From Pseudomonas grandcourensis (GTDB lineage: Bacteria > Pseudomonadota > Gammaproteobacteria > Pseudomonadales > Pseudomonadaceae), in NCBI RefSeq assembly GCF_039909015.1, contig NZ_CP150919.1, forward strand, positions 2,766,501-2,830,500: 64,000 bases of DNA, read 5' to 3'. How positions within the stretch are numbered: position 1 is the first letter of the stretch; every line of letters begins with the position of its first letter. A program made the position numbers and the translations under genes. Shown in pieces: positions 25,027 through 34,041 of this stretch. The notes beneath the pieces were generated by a model, which saw only the letters and a list, made by a program, of their open reading frames with translations, was not told the DNA's origin and did no database searches.

Positions 25027-25455
25027 ATGAAAGTCAGTGCACGTAACGTATTCAAAGGCAAAGTCAGCCAGGTCCAGCCCGGTGCGGTCAACGCCGAAGT
25101 GGTTCTGACCCTGGCGGGCGGCGAGCAACTGGTTGCCGTCGTCACCATGGAAAGCATCAAGAACCTGGGCATCGCCGTCGGCAAAGAAGCCGTCGCGCTG
25201 ATCAAGGCGCCTTGGGTGATGTTGATGACCGAATCGAGCGACATTCGCCTGTCGGCACGCAACTGCCTGGAAGGCAAGGTACTGAGCGTTACCGATGGCG
25301 CGGTCAACGCAGAGGTGATCATCGAGTTGGCAGGCGGTTCGAAGGTCTATTCGATCGTGACCCGCGATGCCGTGGCAGAACTGGGGTTGGCAACCGGCGT
25401 CAGCGCCACCGCAGTGATCAAGGCTTCCCACATCATCCTGGGCGTTCCGGCCTGA
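25027..25455 (+). CDS. Tandem TOBE-domain molybdopterin/oxyanion-binding protein (ModG-like)
   Basis: A 142-residue protein made of two Mop/TOBE repeats, roughly residues 1-68 and 70-138. The repeats are similar to each other: VSARNVFKGKVSQVQPGAVN and LSARNCLEGKVLSVTDGAVN, each followed by NAEV. Such di-Mop proteins (ModG type) bind molybdate or tungstate and buffer it in the cytoplasm. A clear AAGGA site precedes the ATG. No molybdate transport or cofactor gene is adjacent, so it is an orphan here. Intrinsic terminator follows. Confidence 0.88.
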   Translation: MKVSARNVFKGKVSQVQPGAVNAEVVLTLAGGEQLVAVVTMESIKNLGIAVGKEAVALIKAPWVMLMTESSDIRLSARNCLEGKVLSVTDGAVNAEVIIELAGGSKVYSIVTRDAVAELGLATGVSATAVIKASHIILGVPA

Positions 25456-25478
25456 TCAAACGCAAGCATTGTTCACTG

Positions 25479-25518
25479 ATCCCCGTGACCCATGTCCTGA
25501 TGGTTCACGGGGATTTTT
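25479..25518. terminator. Intrinsic terminator after the TOBE gene
   Basis: ATCCCCGTGA (25479-25488) pairs with TCACGGGGAT (25505-25514), followed by TTTTT. It serves the TOBE gene and possibly the convergent GST gene. Confidence 0.88.
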
Positions 25519-25540
25519 CGTTTTGGCCTTTCGATCATCA

Positions 25541-26203
25541 TTACCGAAAGCGCTCCGGGATGGCTTCGGCAAACGGATACCAGGAAAAATATGGCCTTGC
25601 CTCGTCGATCACCCGCTTGACCGAGGGTCTTTGGGTCAACCTGTCGAAATAAGCACTCAAGTGGCGATGATCGTCGGGAAAGGGTACGAGGGTGCTGGCA
25701 TAGAACAGCGCCGGGGCGGCGGCGCAATCGGCCATGCTGAAGGAGGGGCTGGCTGCCCAGGTGTTTGCGGCCAACTGGCGTTCAAGCATGCCGTACGCCG
25801 TCATCAGCGCAGCGCGTTCGCGAGTCAGGTCGCCGTTTGCGGCATTGATTCGGTCAGCGACGATCTTCTGCATCGGCACCTGGACGTGCAGGTCGAAAAA
25901 ACGATCCCACAGGCGGACTTCCAGCGCGGCTTGCCAATCGTCCGGAATCAGATGCGCCTGGCCGGGATGAAGCCGGTCCAGGTACTCAATGATCACACTC
26001 GACTCGGGTACGTCCCGTTGACGGTCGTGATCACGGATCACCGGGAATTTGCAGAGTGGCCAAAGTACTTGTAGCTCGGCCCGGTCAGCCTCGTTACTCA
26101 GGTCGATGATCCTTTTTTCAAACTCGATTTCCAGTTCATAGAGCGCGATCAGCGCTTTGTGGCAGAACGATGAGAGCGGATGGAAATAAAGAGTCAGCGG
26201 CAT
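25541..26203 (-). CDS. Glutathione S-transferase family protein
   Basis: A 220-residue GST with an N-terminal thioredoxin-like domain (LYFHPLSSFCHKALIALYEL, catalytic Ser/Cys region at 11-14; ESSVIIEYLDRLHPG for glutathione binding) and an all-helical C-terminal domain. It should conjugate or reduce small electrophiles with glutathione. It stands alone, divergent from the GlxA-type regulator gene. Confidence 0.88.
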   Translation of the reverse strand: MPLTLYFHPLSSFCHKALIALYELEIEFEKRIIDLSNEADRAELQVLWPLCKFPVIRDHDRQRDVPESSVIIEYLDRLHPGQAHLIPDDWQAALEVRLWDRFFDLHVQVPMQKIVADRINAANGDLTRERAALMTAYGMLERQLAANTWAASPSFSMADCAAAPALFYASTLVPFPDDHRHLSAYFDRLTQRPSVKRVIDEARPYFSWYPFAEAIPERFR

Positions 26204-26360
26204 CCTTCAATTCCTCGGTGAGATGGAAACCAGTTGATTATCCGTCGCCATCGGCCAATGCGCGAGGTGCTCCACTCTGGTGTCCGACGCCTGCTGATCG
26301 GGTTAGAGTACAAGTCTCTGGCCTGAACTTCAGGCATGCCACGTTTAGGGTCATATCGCC

Positions 26361-27293
26361 ATGCACCAGATCGGACTCATTGTTTACCCCGGCTTCCAGG
26401 TTCTGGGCCTGGCCATGTGTGCCGCCTTCGAGTTGGCCAACAGTGCCGGTGACGAACCGTTGTACCGCATTGCCTTGCTGTCCGAGCCGGGTGGCCTGGT
26501 GCAAACGTCCGCCGGTTTTGCTGTGCAGACCGAAGCGTTCGACCAGCGCAGGTTCGATACGCTGCTGGTCCTGGGCGACAACCTTATCCGCCCGACCACG
26601 CCGGGCATGCTGGAGTTTCTGCGCCGCGCCAGCCTCAGCACCCGGCGTCTGGGCTCGATTTGCACGGGGGCGATTGCCTTGGCGGAGGCGGGTTTACTCG
26701 ACGGGCGAAGGGCGACCACCCACTGGGCGCATGTGCCGGCGTTTCGCAAGGCGTACCCGAACGTGAAGGTCGAGGAAGACCGGATCTTCATCAACGACGG
26801 CAACGTCTGGACGGCTGCCGGCATGAGCGCGTGCGTGGATCTGGCGCTGGCCCTGGTGGAGAACGATCTGGGCGCCGATGTGGCACGCAAGGTAGCGCGG
26901 CAATTGGTGGTGTACCACCGGCGTTCGGGCGGGCAGTCGCAGTTTTCGGTGATGCTGGAACTGGCCCCCAAGACCGATCGCATACAGGCCGCGCTGAACT
27001 ACGCCAAGCAGAATCTCAAGTCCGCGCTGTCAGTCGAAGAACTGGCCAACGCGGCCAACCTCAGCCCTCGGCAATTCAGCCGGGTGTTTCATGCCGAAAC
27101 CGGCCAGTCTCCGGCCAAGGCCATCGAAAACCTGCGGGTCGAGTCGGCCCGGCTGATGATGGAAACCGGACGGCACTCCATCGATGTGGTAGCGACGGAC
27201 ACCGGCTTTGGTGACCGGGAACGTATGCGTCGGGCTTTTATTCGCGCGTTCGGGCAGCCGCCGCAGGTGATTCAGCGTGCCAGTCGGGGCTGA
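26361..27293 (+). CDS. GlxA-family transcriptional regulator (DJ-1/PfpI + AraC)
   Basis: A 310-residue regulator. Residues 1-165 form a DJ-1/PfpI-like (class I amidotransferase) sensor domain with a conserved cysteine at C101 (GSICTGAIALAEAGLL). Residues 205-310 form an AraC DNA-binding domain (VEELANAANLSPRQFSRVFH and the second motif around GFGDRERMRRAFIRAFGQPP). Family members often sense nitrogen compounds. It lies about 100 bp upstream of the nitrilase gene on the same strand and is a good candidate for its regulator. Confidence 0.9.
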   Translation: MHQIGLIVYPGFQVLGLAMCAAFELANSAGDEPLYRIALLSEPGGLVQTSAGFAVQTEAFDQRRFDTLLVLGDNLIRPTTPGMLEFLRRASLSTRRLGSICTGAIALAEAGLLDGRRATTHWAHVPAFRKAYPNVKVEEDRIFINDGNVWTAAGMSACVDLALALVENDLGADVARKVARQLVVYHRRSGGQSQFSVMLELAPKTDRIQAALNYAKQNLKSALSVEELANAANLSPRQFSRVFHAETGQSPAKAIENLRVESARLMMETGRHSIDVVATDTGFGDRERMRRAFIRAFGQPPQVIQRASRG

Positions 27294-27394
27294 ATCGTGA
27301 TGTCCTGAAAGGTGGTGTATACGACATTCGGGTCTTTATATTATTGGCGTAATCTTAATCTCGTTGAAACTTTTCCCTCAATGAGATCACCGCC

Positions 27395-28369
27395 ATGACC
27401 CTCGTCAAAGCCGCCGCCGTACAAATCAGCCCTGTTCTTTACAGCCGTGAAGGCACCGTCGAAAAAGTGGTGCAGAAGATTCTCGAACTTGGCGAGAAGG
27501 GCGTGCAATTCGCCGTGTTCCCGGAAACCGTGGTGCCGTACTACCCGTACTTTTCCTACGTGCAGTCGCCTTTCGAAATGGCCGCCGAACACCTCAAGCT
27601 GCTGGACCAGGCGGTCACCGTGCCTTCGGCCGCCACCGATGCCATCGGCGCTGCGGCCAGGCAAGCGGGCATGGTCGTTTCCATCGGCGTCAACGAGCGC
27701 GATGGCGGCACGCTGTACAACACGCAGTTGCTGTTCGATGCCGACGGCTCGTTGATCCAGCGTCGACGCAAGATTTCCCCGACCTACCACGAGCGCATGA
27801 TCTGGGGCATGGGCGATGGCTCCGGCCTGCGGGCCGTCGACAGCGCGGTCGGGCGCATCGGGCAACTGGCCTGCTGGGAGCATTTCAACCCGCTGGCCCG
27901 TTATGCCTTGATGGCCGATGGCGAACAGATCCATGCGGCAATGTACCCGGGGTCGTTTGCAGGTCCCCAGTTTGCCTCGCAAATGGAAGTCAGCATTCGC
28001 CAGCATGCCCTTGAGGCCGCGTGCTTTGTGGTCAACTCCACGGCATGGCTGTACCCCGAGCAACAGGCGCAGATCATGGCCGACACCGGTTGCGCCATCG
28101 GCCCGATTTCCGGCGGTTGCTTTACGGCAATCATCAGCCCGGATGGCTCGGTCCTGGGTTCGTTGCAGGAAGGTGAGGGCGAGGTGATCGTGGACCTCGA
28201 CATGGGCCTGATTGACAAGCGCAAGCGCATGATGGATTCCCGCGGCCACTACAGCCGCCCGGAACTGCTGAGCCTGCTGATCGACCGCACCCCGCAATCC
28301 CATGTGCATGAGCGCAGCGTGCATCCGAAACTGGCCGAGCAGTCCGGTCTGGAAGAAGTGATGGGTTAG
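27395..28369 (+). CDS. Aliphatic nitrilase (Nit1-like carbon-nitrogen hydrolase)
   Basis: A 324-residue nitrilase-superfamily enzyme expected to hydrolyse a nitrile to the carboxylic acid and ammonia. The catalytic triad is visible as E44 ([10 protein letters not shown]), K126 ([13 protein letters not shown]) and C160 (LACWEHFNP). The CWEH sequence distinguishes true nitrilases from amidases. The length fits the family, which assembles into helical oligomers. It follows a GlxA-type regulator and ends in a strong terminator. The substrate is unknown; the cyanide-related alternative is not favoured but cannot be excluded. Confidence 0.9.
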   Translation: MTLVKAAAVQISPVLYSREGTVEKVVQKILELGEKGVQFAVFPETVVPYYPYFSYVQSPFEMAAEHLKLLDQAVTVPSAATDAIGAAARQAGMVVSIGVNERDGGTLYNTQLLFDADGSLIQRRRKISPTYHERMIWGMGDGSGLRAVDSAVGRIGQLACWEHFNPLARYALMADGEQIHAAMYPGSFAGPQFASQMEVSIRQHALEAACFVVNSTAWLYPEQQAQIMADTGCAIGPISGGCFTAIISPDGSVLGSLQEGEGEVIVDLDMGLIDKRKRMMDSRGHYSRPELLSLLIDRTPQSHVHERSVHPKLAEQSGLEEVMG

Positions 28370-28381
28370 TTCCGGGTAAAC

Positions 28382-28412
28382 AAAAAGGGGACTTCATGGA
28401 AGTCCCCTTTTT
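28382..28412. terminator. Bidirectional intrinsic terminator after the nitrilase gene
   Basis: A 14-bp stem around an ATG triloop: AAAAAGGGGACTTC and GAAGTCCCCTTTTT. A-run on one side and T-run on the other allow termination in both directions; it lies between nitrilase (+) and DoxX (-). Confidence 0.93.
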
Positions 28413-28437
28413 GTTTGTCTGCGTTGCAGCTTTCGTT

Positions 28438-28944
28438 TCAGCGACGCCAGATGAAACGCGCCAACAGCGCATCGATGCTGAACTTGCCGGCACCCGACAG
28501 CAGCAGCGGCGTGAGGGCCACAAGGTAGATCAAAGGCAGCTTGAAGTTGCCATAACCCTTGTTGCTGATGGCATAGCCTTGAGCGAGTTCACTGAGGCTG
28601 TGCCAGTCGGCGGGCCAATGCACGGCGGCGGTTGCGACGAGGGTCACCACCATCAGGCTCAGCGCCGAAAAACGCGTACCCAGGCCCACCAGCAAGGTAA
28701 TGGCGAAGATCAGTTCGGCCCACATCGACAGTTCCCAATTCAGCGTCGCTGGCAGGTGGTCAAACGGAAACGGGAAGCGCGCCTGGATATCGGTGAACCA
28801 GTTCTGGCCGTTGAATTTTTCCAGGCCGGACTCAAGGAATTCCCAGGCGAGGAACACCCGTAGTGCCAGAGGGGCAACCCAGTCGCCGGCACGGTCGAGG
28901 TTCAGGTGCAGGCCTTTGACGGCCGAAGAAATGGAGGTGCTCAT
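28438..28944 (-). CDS. DoxX family membrane protein
   Basis: A 168-residue protein with about four membrane segments and the DoxX-family pattern ([19 protein letters not shown], and [19 protein letters not shown]). DoxX proteins are inner-membrane proteins linked to quinone or thiosulfate metabolism in a few cases, but most have no assigned role. It is monocistronic. Confidence 0.85.
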   Translation of the reverse strand: MSTSISSAVKGLHLNLDRAGDWVAPLALRVFLAWEFLESGLEKFNGQNWFTDIQARFPFPFDHLPATLNWELSMWAELIFAITLLVGLGTRFSALSLMVVTLVATAAVHWPADWHSLSELAQGYAISNKGYGNFKLPLIYLVALTPLLLSGAGKFSIDALLARFIWRR

Positions 28945-29329
28945 GGACGTTGCTCTCTTTCAGGTCAGGGCGGCGGGGCAACGGCATGCCCCGTGGGTTG
29001 AGCGTTTTGATCGGCGTGGCCAATCGACAGGCGTATTTCATCAATGGGGTGTATCTGCGGTGTGTCGTTGTGGCGGGGTTTTGAGTGCGGGGTGTGTCTG
29101 GGGCGGGGCTGTATACATTGAGATACGTAACCGGTACCCCTGTGGGAGCGAGCTGTGGCGAGGGGGCTTGCCCCCGTTGGGCTGCGAAGCAGCCCCAAAA
29201 CTTCTGATGTATCGAAGATCTTGTGAGTGCTGCGCACTCAAACGGGGGCAAGCCCCCTCGCCACAGCTCGCTCCCGCAGGGAAATTGCTATACATTTTCC
29301 GGCCGCCCACAGCATGGTGATACCGCTTC
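28945..29329. other. Intergenic region dominated by a large cruciform repeat
   Basis: About 385 bp without a gene. The first half is GT-rich with no recognisable feature; the second half is the long inverted repeat described at 29139-29280. Confidence 0.7.
29139..29280. repeat. Large 40-bp-arm inverted repeat (REP-related cruciform)
   Basis: The arms 29139-29178 and 29241-29280 are reverse complements over 40 bp with one mismatch. Each arm joins a REP core (GGGAGCGAGC) to a second palindrome (GAGGGGGCTTGCCCCC). The interior has its own hairpins: GGGCTGCGAAGCAGCCC (29179-29195) and GAGTGCTGCGCACTC (29225-29239). Confidence 0.9.
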
Positions 29330-30832
29330 ATGTCCCTCGCGCTCGAACGTCTAGTCGCTGGCACGCCGATCCCTTTTGCCGGTAATCGTGTCACTGTCGT
29401 CAGCCCCGAACTGGCGCAACGCTTTCAGCCCGGTGACCACCTGCTGGTGGAGCAGGTCAGCGGCGAGTTGCTGTTGATCCCCGTGGCGGACCAGCAAGCG
29501 GCCAACGTAGCGATCGAGCGCGCCCAGGCGGCATTTACCGCAATGTCGGCGGTTTCCGATCAAGCCATCAGCGCCTTCTTCGACCTGTTTGCCCAACGCC
29601 TGGAGACCCCGGAATGCTGGGCCTTGATCGAAGCCGCCAACCTGGCCGACATCGAACGGGCCAAGGCGCGCGGTCGCTCGACCACCCGGTTGCTGGCCGA
29701 TGAGCGCATGCGTCGCGACATGATCGCTGGTCTGCGTGCTTGGCGTGATGCAGCCGCCAGCCGTGGCAAGGTGATCAGTTGCGTCGAGCACGATGGCTGG
29801 AAGGTCGAGCAAGTGGTCTCGCCGCTGGGCATCGTCGCGTTCGTCTTCGAAGGCCGGCCGAATGTGTTTGCCGACGCGGCCGGTGTATTGCGCACCGGCA
29901 ACACCGCCGTGCTGCGCATTGGCAGTGATGCGTTGGGCACCGCCCAGGCGATCGTCACCCACGCACTGAACCCGGCACTGAGCGACGCCGGCTTGCCGGC
30001 CGGTGCCGTGTCGCTGGTGGAAAGTGTCAACCACGCCGCCGGTTGGGCGATGTTCGCTGACCGGCGCCTGTCATTGGCGGTGGCCCGTGGTTCGGGTCGC
30101 GCCGTCAGCCAGTTGGGCAGCATTGCGCAACAGGCCGGCACGGCGGTCAGCCTGCACGGCACCGGTGGCGCGTGGCTGATTGCCGACGCCGATGCCGACG
30201 TCCCTCGTTTTGCCGCGGTGGTGCGCAACTCCCTGGACCGCAAAGTCTGCAATACCCTGAACGTCTGCCTGATTCACCGCGACCGTGCCGCTGAGCTGGT
30301 GCCGCTGTTCCTCGACGCACTCAAGCAGGCTGGCACCGCACGGGGGCAGGGCTGCAAGCTGCACATCGTCGAAGGCAGCGAGTCGTATCTGCCGCAGGAC
30401 TGGCTGGCTGCAACGGTCCAGGTGTACCGCGCCGAAGGCTATCAGAGCGAGGCGCAGGCCGAGCCGCTGCCGGAAGATCAATTGGGCCGTGAATGGGAGT
30501 GGGAAGAAACCCCGGAAGTCAGCCTGAAGATCGTCGACGACCTGGACGGTGCCATTGCCTTGTTCAATCGCTATAGCCCGCAATTCACGGTGTCCTTGAT
30601 CAGTGAAAGTGCCGAGGCCCAGGAGCGTTTCTACAACGCGGTCAACGCGCCTTTTGTCGGCAATGGCATCACCCGTTGGGTCGACGGCCAGTACGCGCTG
30701 AACAAGCCGGAACTGGGGCTTTCGAACTGGGAGAGCGGACGCCTGTTTGCTCGCAGTGCGATTCTCTCCGGTGATGGCGTGTTCACCATTCGTAGCCGCA
30801 TGACCCAGGTCGATCTGGGCGTCAAACGCTGA
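29330..30832 (+). CDS. ProA-like aldehyde dehydrogenase (glutamate-5-semialdehyde dehydrogenase family), long form
   Basis: A 500-residue ALDH of the gamma-glutamyl-phosphate reductase type. The family stretches VVSPLGIVAFVFEGRPNV (163-180) and the putative catalytic cysteine C307 (LDRKVCNTLNVC) are visible, as is the end motif VDGQYALNKPELGLS. Canonical ProA is about 420 residues; this protein has about 60 extra N-terminal residues and a longer C-terminal part. No proB or nadD lies next to it, so a housekeeping proline role is uncertain; it may be a paralogue acting on another acyl phosphate or semialdehyde. Confidence 0.75.
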   Translation: MSLALERLVAGTPIPFAGNRVTVVSPELAQRFQPGDHLLVEQVSGELLLIPVADQQAANVAIERAQAAFTAMSAVSDQAISAFFDLFAQRLETPECWALIEAANLADIERAKARGRSTTRLLADERMRRDMIAGLRAWRDAAASRGKVISCVEHDGWKVEQVVSPLGIVAFVFEGRPNVFADAAGVLRTGNTAVLRIGSDALGTAQAIVTHALNPALSDAGLPAGAVSLVESVNHAAGWAMFADRRLSLAVARGSGRAVSQLGSIAQQAGTAVSLHGTGGAWLIADADADVPRFAAVVRNSLDRKVCNTLNVCLIHRDRAAELVPLFLDALKQAGTARGQGCKLHIVEGSESYLPQDWLAATVQVYRAEGYQSEAQAEPLPEDQLGREWEWEETPEVSLKIVDDLDGAIALFNRYSPQFTVSLISESAEAQERFYNAVNAPFVGNGITRWVDGQYALNKPELGLSNWESGRLFARSAILSGDGVFTIRSRMTQVDLGVKR

Positions 30833-30845
30833 GATGGCCGAGTCT

Positions 30846-30874
30846 GTGACCGCTGCAAGGGCGGTCACTTTTTT
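30846..30874. terminator. Intrinsic terminator after the ProA-like gene
   Basis: GTGACCGC (30846-30853) pairs with GCGGTCAC (30861-30868), followed by six T. It separates the ProA-like gene from the convergent cynT. Confidence 0.9.
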
Positions 30875-30893
30875 GCAATGGCGGCGGTTCTGA

Positions 30894-31553
30894 TCAAGCG
30901 GCCTTGATCGCTTTGGCCGATACGGCGCAAGTGCCCGGGTGCTCGACCAGCGACACGAAACTTCGGCTGTCGGCATCCAGTGCATCGATCGAACCGGTCT
31001 CGATGTCGTACACCCAGCCATGCAGGTTCAACAGGCCTTTTTCCTGGGCCAGTCGCACGCTCGGGTGCGTCTGGATGTTGGCCAGCTGGGCGATGACATT
31101 TTCCCGAACCATCGAACTGACCTTGGCCGCTTCATTGGCGTGAGACCGACCGTCGTTGATCACTTTCGCCGACTCGGCGTGCTGCAGCCAGCCGCTGACG
31201 GCGGGCAGGTGATCCATGCAGGTGCACTTGGCCACTGCCGTCATGGCGCCGCAGTCCGAATGGCCGCAGATCACGATGTCGGTGACGCCGAGCACAGCGA
31301 CGGCGTATTCGACCGTGGCCGACACACCACCCGGATGGGGGCTGTAGGACGGCACGATGTTGCCGGCGTTACGGATCACGAACAGTTCACCGGGCTCTTG
31401 CTGGGTCAGCAGTTCCGGCACGACACGGCTGTCGGAACAGGTGATGAACAGTGTGCCTGGATGTTGAGTGGTGGCCAGGTGTTTGAACAGGTCGGTGCGT
31501 TGCGGAAAGGCTTCTTTCTGGAACTTCAAAAAACCGTCGATGAGCGCTTTCAT
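30894..31553 (-). CDS. cynT: Beta-carbonic anhydrase of the cyanate operon
   Basis: A 219-residue beta-class carbonic anhydrase. Zinc ligands and the Asp-Arg dyad are all visible: C39, D41 and R43 ([11 protein letters not shown]), H98 and C101 (CGHSDCGAM). It lies 60 bp downstream of cynS on the same strand. In the cyanate system it supplies bicarbonate for cyanase and prevents loss of carbon dioxide. Length equals that of E. coli CynT (219 residues). Confidence 0.93.
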   Translation of the reverse strand: MKALIDGFLKFQKEAFPQRTDLFKHLATTQHPGTLFITCSDSRVVPELLTQQEPGELFVIRNAGNIVPSYSPHPGGVSATVEYAVAVLGVTDIVICGHSDCGAMTAVAKCTCMDHLPAVSGWLQHAESAKVINDGRSHANEAAKVSSMVRENVIAQLANIQTHPSVRLAQEKGLLNLHGWVYDIETGSIDALDADSRSFVSLVEHPGTCAVSAKAIKAA

Positions 31554-31613
31554 GATCGCTTCCTCAGGGGTGAGCAGGGGCGGCCCGCACGGGGCGTGCG
31601 GGCCGGTATCAAC

Positions 31614-32081
31614 TTAGAAAGGACGCAGGGGCAGGAACTTGCCGTCGAGGGTGATGACGGCGCGGGAGCCGCCTTCCGGGTCTTCGACTTTCTTCATGTC
31701 GAGCTTGAAGTTGATCGCGCTGATGATGCCGTCGCCGAACTGCTCATGAACCAGGGCTTTGAGGGTCGTGCCGTAGATCTGGATCATTTCGTAGAAGCGG
31801 TAGATGGTCGGGTCGGTCGGTACGCCCGAGAGGCTGCCACGCAGGGGGATGATCTGCAGTCGGGCCACGGCGTCGGCGTCCAGTTCGAGTTTGTCGCCGA
31901 CCACTTTGGCGGCGGTTTCCGGCAGCGGGTGTTGGCCGAGCAGGGCGGCGGTGACGTAGGCGAGGCTCAAGCCGGTGCCGTCGGCCAGGTCCTGCCACGA
32001 CAGGTTTTTGCGCGCCTTGGCATCAAGGACAGAAGTGGTCAGGGCCAGGCTAGGGTCGTTGTAGGCATGGGACTGTTGCAT
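31614..32081 (-). CDS. cynS: Cyanate hydratase (cyanase)
   Basis: A 155-residue cyanase, which converts cyanate and bicarbonate to ammonia and carbon dioxide. The three catalytic residues are at the expected place: R95, E98 and S121 ([19 protein letters not shown]), one less than the E. coli numbering. The N-terminal domain is helix-turn-helix-like and the C-terminal domain forms the decamer active sites. I chose ATG 32081, preceded by AGGAGA; an upstream extension shows no family similarity. It is divergent from cynR and followed by cynT. Confidence 0.95.
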   Translation of the reverse strand: MQQSHAYNDPSLALTTSVLDAKARKNLSWQDLADGTGLSLAYVTAALLGQHPLPETAAKVVGDKLELDADAVARLQIIPLRGSLSGVPTDPTIYRFYEMIQIYGTTLKALVHEQFGDGIISAINFKLDMKKVEDPEGGSRAVITLDGKFLPLRPF

Positions 32082-32204
32082 GGTGATTCTCCTATCGGAA
32101 GGGGTGTCGCTTGGGTGTGGGGCCATCTTCTGCCGATCAATCCATAGCGTCCAAGACCGATATACAATGCAAGCCATAAGCACTGCCTATAGATGGAGAA
32201 TCCC
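32082..32204. promoter_or_regulatory. cynR-cynS divergent control region
   Basis: This 123-bp gap must hold both divergent promoters and the CynR site. The AT-richer part around 32157-32192 (ATATACAATGC ... CTATAGATGG) holds partly symmetric half-sites of the LysR kind. The exact operator is not resolved. Confidence 0.5.
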
Positions 32205-33086
32205 ATGTTGCTTCGACATTTGCGTTATCTGCTGGCGGTGGCCGACCACGGCGGTTTCACCCGCGCCGCCGAGGTGCTGCACGTGTCCCAGCCGACCCTG
32301 TCGCAACAGATCCGGCAGCTGGAAGAATCACTGGATGTGAGCCTGTTCGACCGCACCTCGCGCACGGTCAAGCCCACCGATGCCGGCGTGGCTTACATTG
32401 AATGTGCGCGGCGGGTGTTGGTCGAACTGGAAGCGGGCAAGCGTGCGTTGCATGACGTGAAGGATTTGTCCCGCGGGACCTTGCGCCTGGCCATGACGCC
32501 GACGTTCATGGCCTATCTGGTAGGGCCACTGGTGCGCGACTACAAGGCGCGTTACCCGAACATCCACCTGGAGATTTACGAGTTGTCGATGGACGAAATC
32601 GAGGCCGGGCTGGCGGATGATTCGCTGGATATCGCGATTGCGTTCGATCAGGTGAGAAATGCCGATATCGAATCGATCCCGGCCTTTACCGAAACCCTGG
32701 GGTTGATGGTCGGACGTGATCATCCGCTTTATGAACATCAGCACGCGTTGTCCGCCGAAGAGGTGGCCGAGCTCGAGTTTGCCCTGCTGACCCCGGACTA
32801 CATCACCCGCACCTGCATCGATGAGTATTTCACTCAGGCGCAGATCACGCCCAAAGTGGTGATCGAAGTGAACTCGGTCAACACACTGCTGGAAGTCATC
32901 CGGTATTCGGCCATCGCCACCATCCTGCCGGAACCTATCGCCACTCAGGATCGGGCGTTGCGCAAATTGTCCATGCAGGGCGCAGCGCCTGAGCGCGGGG
33001 CCGCGCTGCTGCGGCGCAAGAACAACTATCACAGTGCGGCGGCGGTGGCGTTTGTAGAGCTGGTGTCGGGAATGGGGTTTTCTTGA
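32205..33086 (+). CDS. cynR: LysR-family activator of the cyanate operon
   Basis: A 293-residue LysR-type regulator divergent from cynS, as in E. coli. The N-terminal winged helix is at about 1-62 (LAVADHGGFTRAAEVLHVSQ, PTLSQQIRQLEESL) and the effector domain starts at about residue 90. I chose ATG 32205 (GGAGA upstream); an ATG 12 bases earlier is possible. It should activate cynS-cynT in response to cyanate. Confidence 0.9.
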   Translation: MLLRHLRYLLAVADHGGFTRAAEVLHVSQPTLSQQIRQLEESLDVSLFDRTSRTVKPTDAGVAYIECARRVLVELEAGKRALHDVKDLSRGTLRLAMTPTFMAYLVGPLVRDYKARYPNIHLEIYELSMDEIEAGLADDSLDIAIAFDQVRNADIESIPAFTETLGLMVGRDHPLYEHQHALSAEEVAELEFALLTPDYITRTCIDEYFTQAQITPKVVIEVNSVNTLLEVIRYSAIATILPEPIATQDRALRKLSMQGAAPERGAALLRRKNNYHSAAAVAFVELVSGMGFS

Positions 33087-33129
33087 CTACTACAACTCCC
33101 CCTGTTGATCTTCGTTCAGATATAAAAAA

Positions 33130-33153
33130 GCCTGCTCCTTATCAGGAGCAGGC
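33130..33153. terminator. Bidirectional intrinsic terminator
   Basis: GCCTGCTCC-ttatca-GGAGCAGGC with six A before and a T-rich tract after. It lies between cynR (+) and the convergent small gene (-). Confidence 0.9.
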
Positions 33154-33189
33154 CTTGTTTATCAATGAGTCAGTAATGACTCATTTCAA

Positions 33190-33519
33190 TTAGTAGAACC
33201 GGTCAATCACCCGAACTTCGTTCTGGTTCTGCATCGAGGCCCAGGCCTGTTTCAGGGTTTGCAGAACATTACCGATGAAGTCCTTGTCGGCCGCGGCTTT
33301 CTTGCCGACATAGCCCTGGCCGCGACGGTACATCTTCAGTCGGGCCAGCAGGTTCTGGTTGTTCTGGTCGAACTCTGCTTCATGGGCGTGCGGCGACAGG
33401 CAGTCGATATGAACCTGGCCACACTTGCTGATCCAGAGAATATGGTTGTCATGGCTGTCTTTCTTTGCAGCGAAGATACGAGCCAGTTCATCGATAGTTG
33501 GTTGATTGTTCAGATTCAT
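33190..33519 (-). CDS. Conserved small protein of unknown function
   Basis: A 109-residue soluble protein (110 if the upstream adjacent ATG is used). It begins MNLNNQPTIDELARIFAAKK and contains WISKCGQVHIDCLSPHAHEA, with two Cys and two His that might bind metal. The C-terminal half is basic (KMYRRGQGYVGKKAAADKD). Codon use is strongly biased to the preferred codons of highly expressed genes, which suggests an abundant protein, and the coding sequence is less GC-rich than its neighbours. An AAGGGGC site precedes the start. I do not recognise the family. Confidence 0.8.
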   Translation of the reverse strand: MNLNNQPTIDELARIFAAKKDSHDNHILWISKCGQVHIDCLSPHAHEAEFDQNNQNLLARLKMYRRGQGYVGKKAAADKDFIGNVLQTLKQAWASMQNQNEVRVIDRFY

Positions 33520-33522
33520 CAT

Positions 33523-34041
33523 AAAGCCCCTTGACCAATTGGTGATCTTTCAAAGTTGATTCGCTAATACAGGTAGCCCATCGGTTAGTTGATCCCTGGC
33601 ACCGAAACCAGGACGTCAGCGTTCGACCGCCTTATCGGGCGGGGTCCTGCGTCTGTTGCATGTAGTCGTGTTGAATAACTGCTACGCAATAGCGTCACAA
33701 CGAAGAGAAGCGGCGAAAACCTTAAGGCCACTGCCGACGCTTTCAGGGTCGGCCACAAGCTTCATGAGGATTGCTCGCCAAGTCTTCTCGCCCTTGTACT
33801 GGACGTTCAGGCCAGGTCAGCTTCTTCAATCTGCCTTGTGGGCAGCGTGTATCCGGGAAAAACAGCTCGGCGGTCAGACGAGCTTGCTCAAACGTGTTGC
33901 CTGTACTCCCGATCGGGGAGACGTCTGCATCATGCAAGGGCAAATCGGAGGCGTCAACGGTTTTGTAGTGAATATTTTCAGTCACTACATATTGTCGGAC
34001 AAAGCTGTTGGGAATTAGCGCGGGGGGCGAGGTCGTGTCGG
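33523..34041. other. 520-bp gene-poor, lower-GC region
   Basis: I see no convincing gene. A 106-codon open frame on the minus strand (33743-34063, GTG start) overlaps the GNAT stop by 22 bp but has no good ribosome-binding site and no recognisable family. A small hairpin CCGCC-ttatcg-GGCGG lies near 33629-33644. The composition is lower in GC than the flanking genes, which suits an old insertion or decay product. Confidence 0.5.

Noticed and set aside
26361..28369. A Nit1C-type gene cluster around the nitrilase
   Set aside because: The radical SAM, GNAT and other genes expected in that cluster are not adjacent; only a GlxA-type regulator is.
29358..29380. A TGGCAC ... TTTTGC sigma-54-like sequence
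   Set aside because: It lies inside the coding start of the ProA-like gene with wrong spacing and no enhancer-binding regulator nearby.
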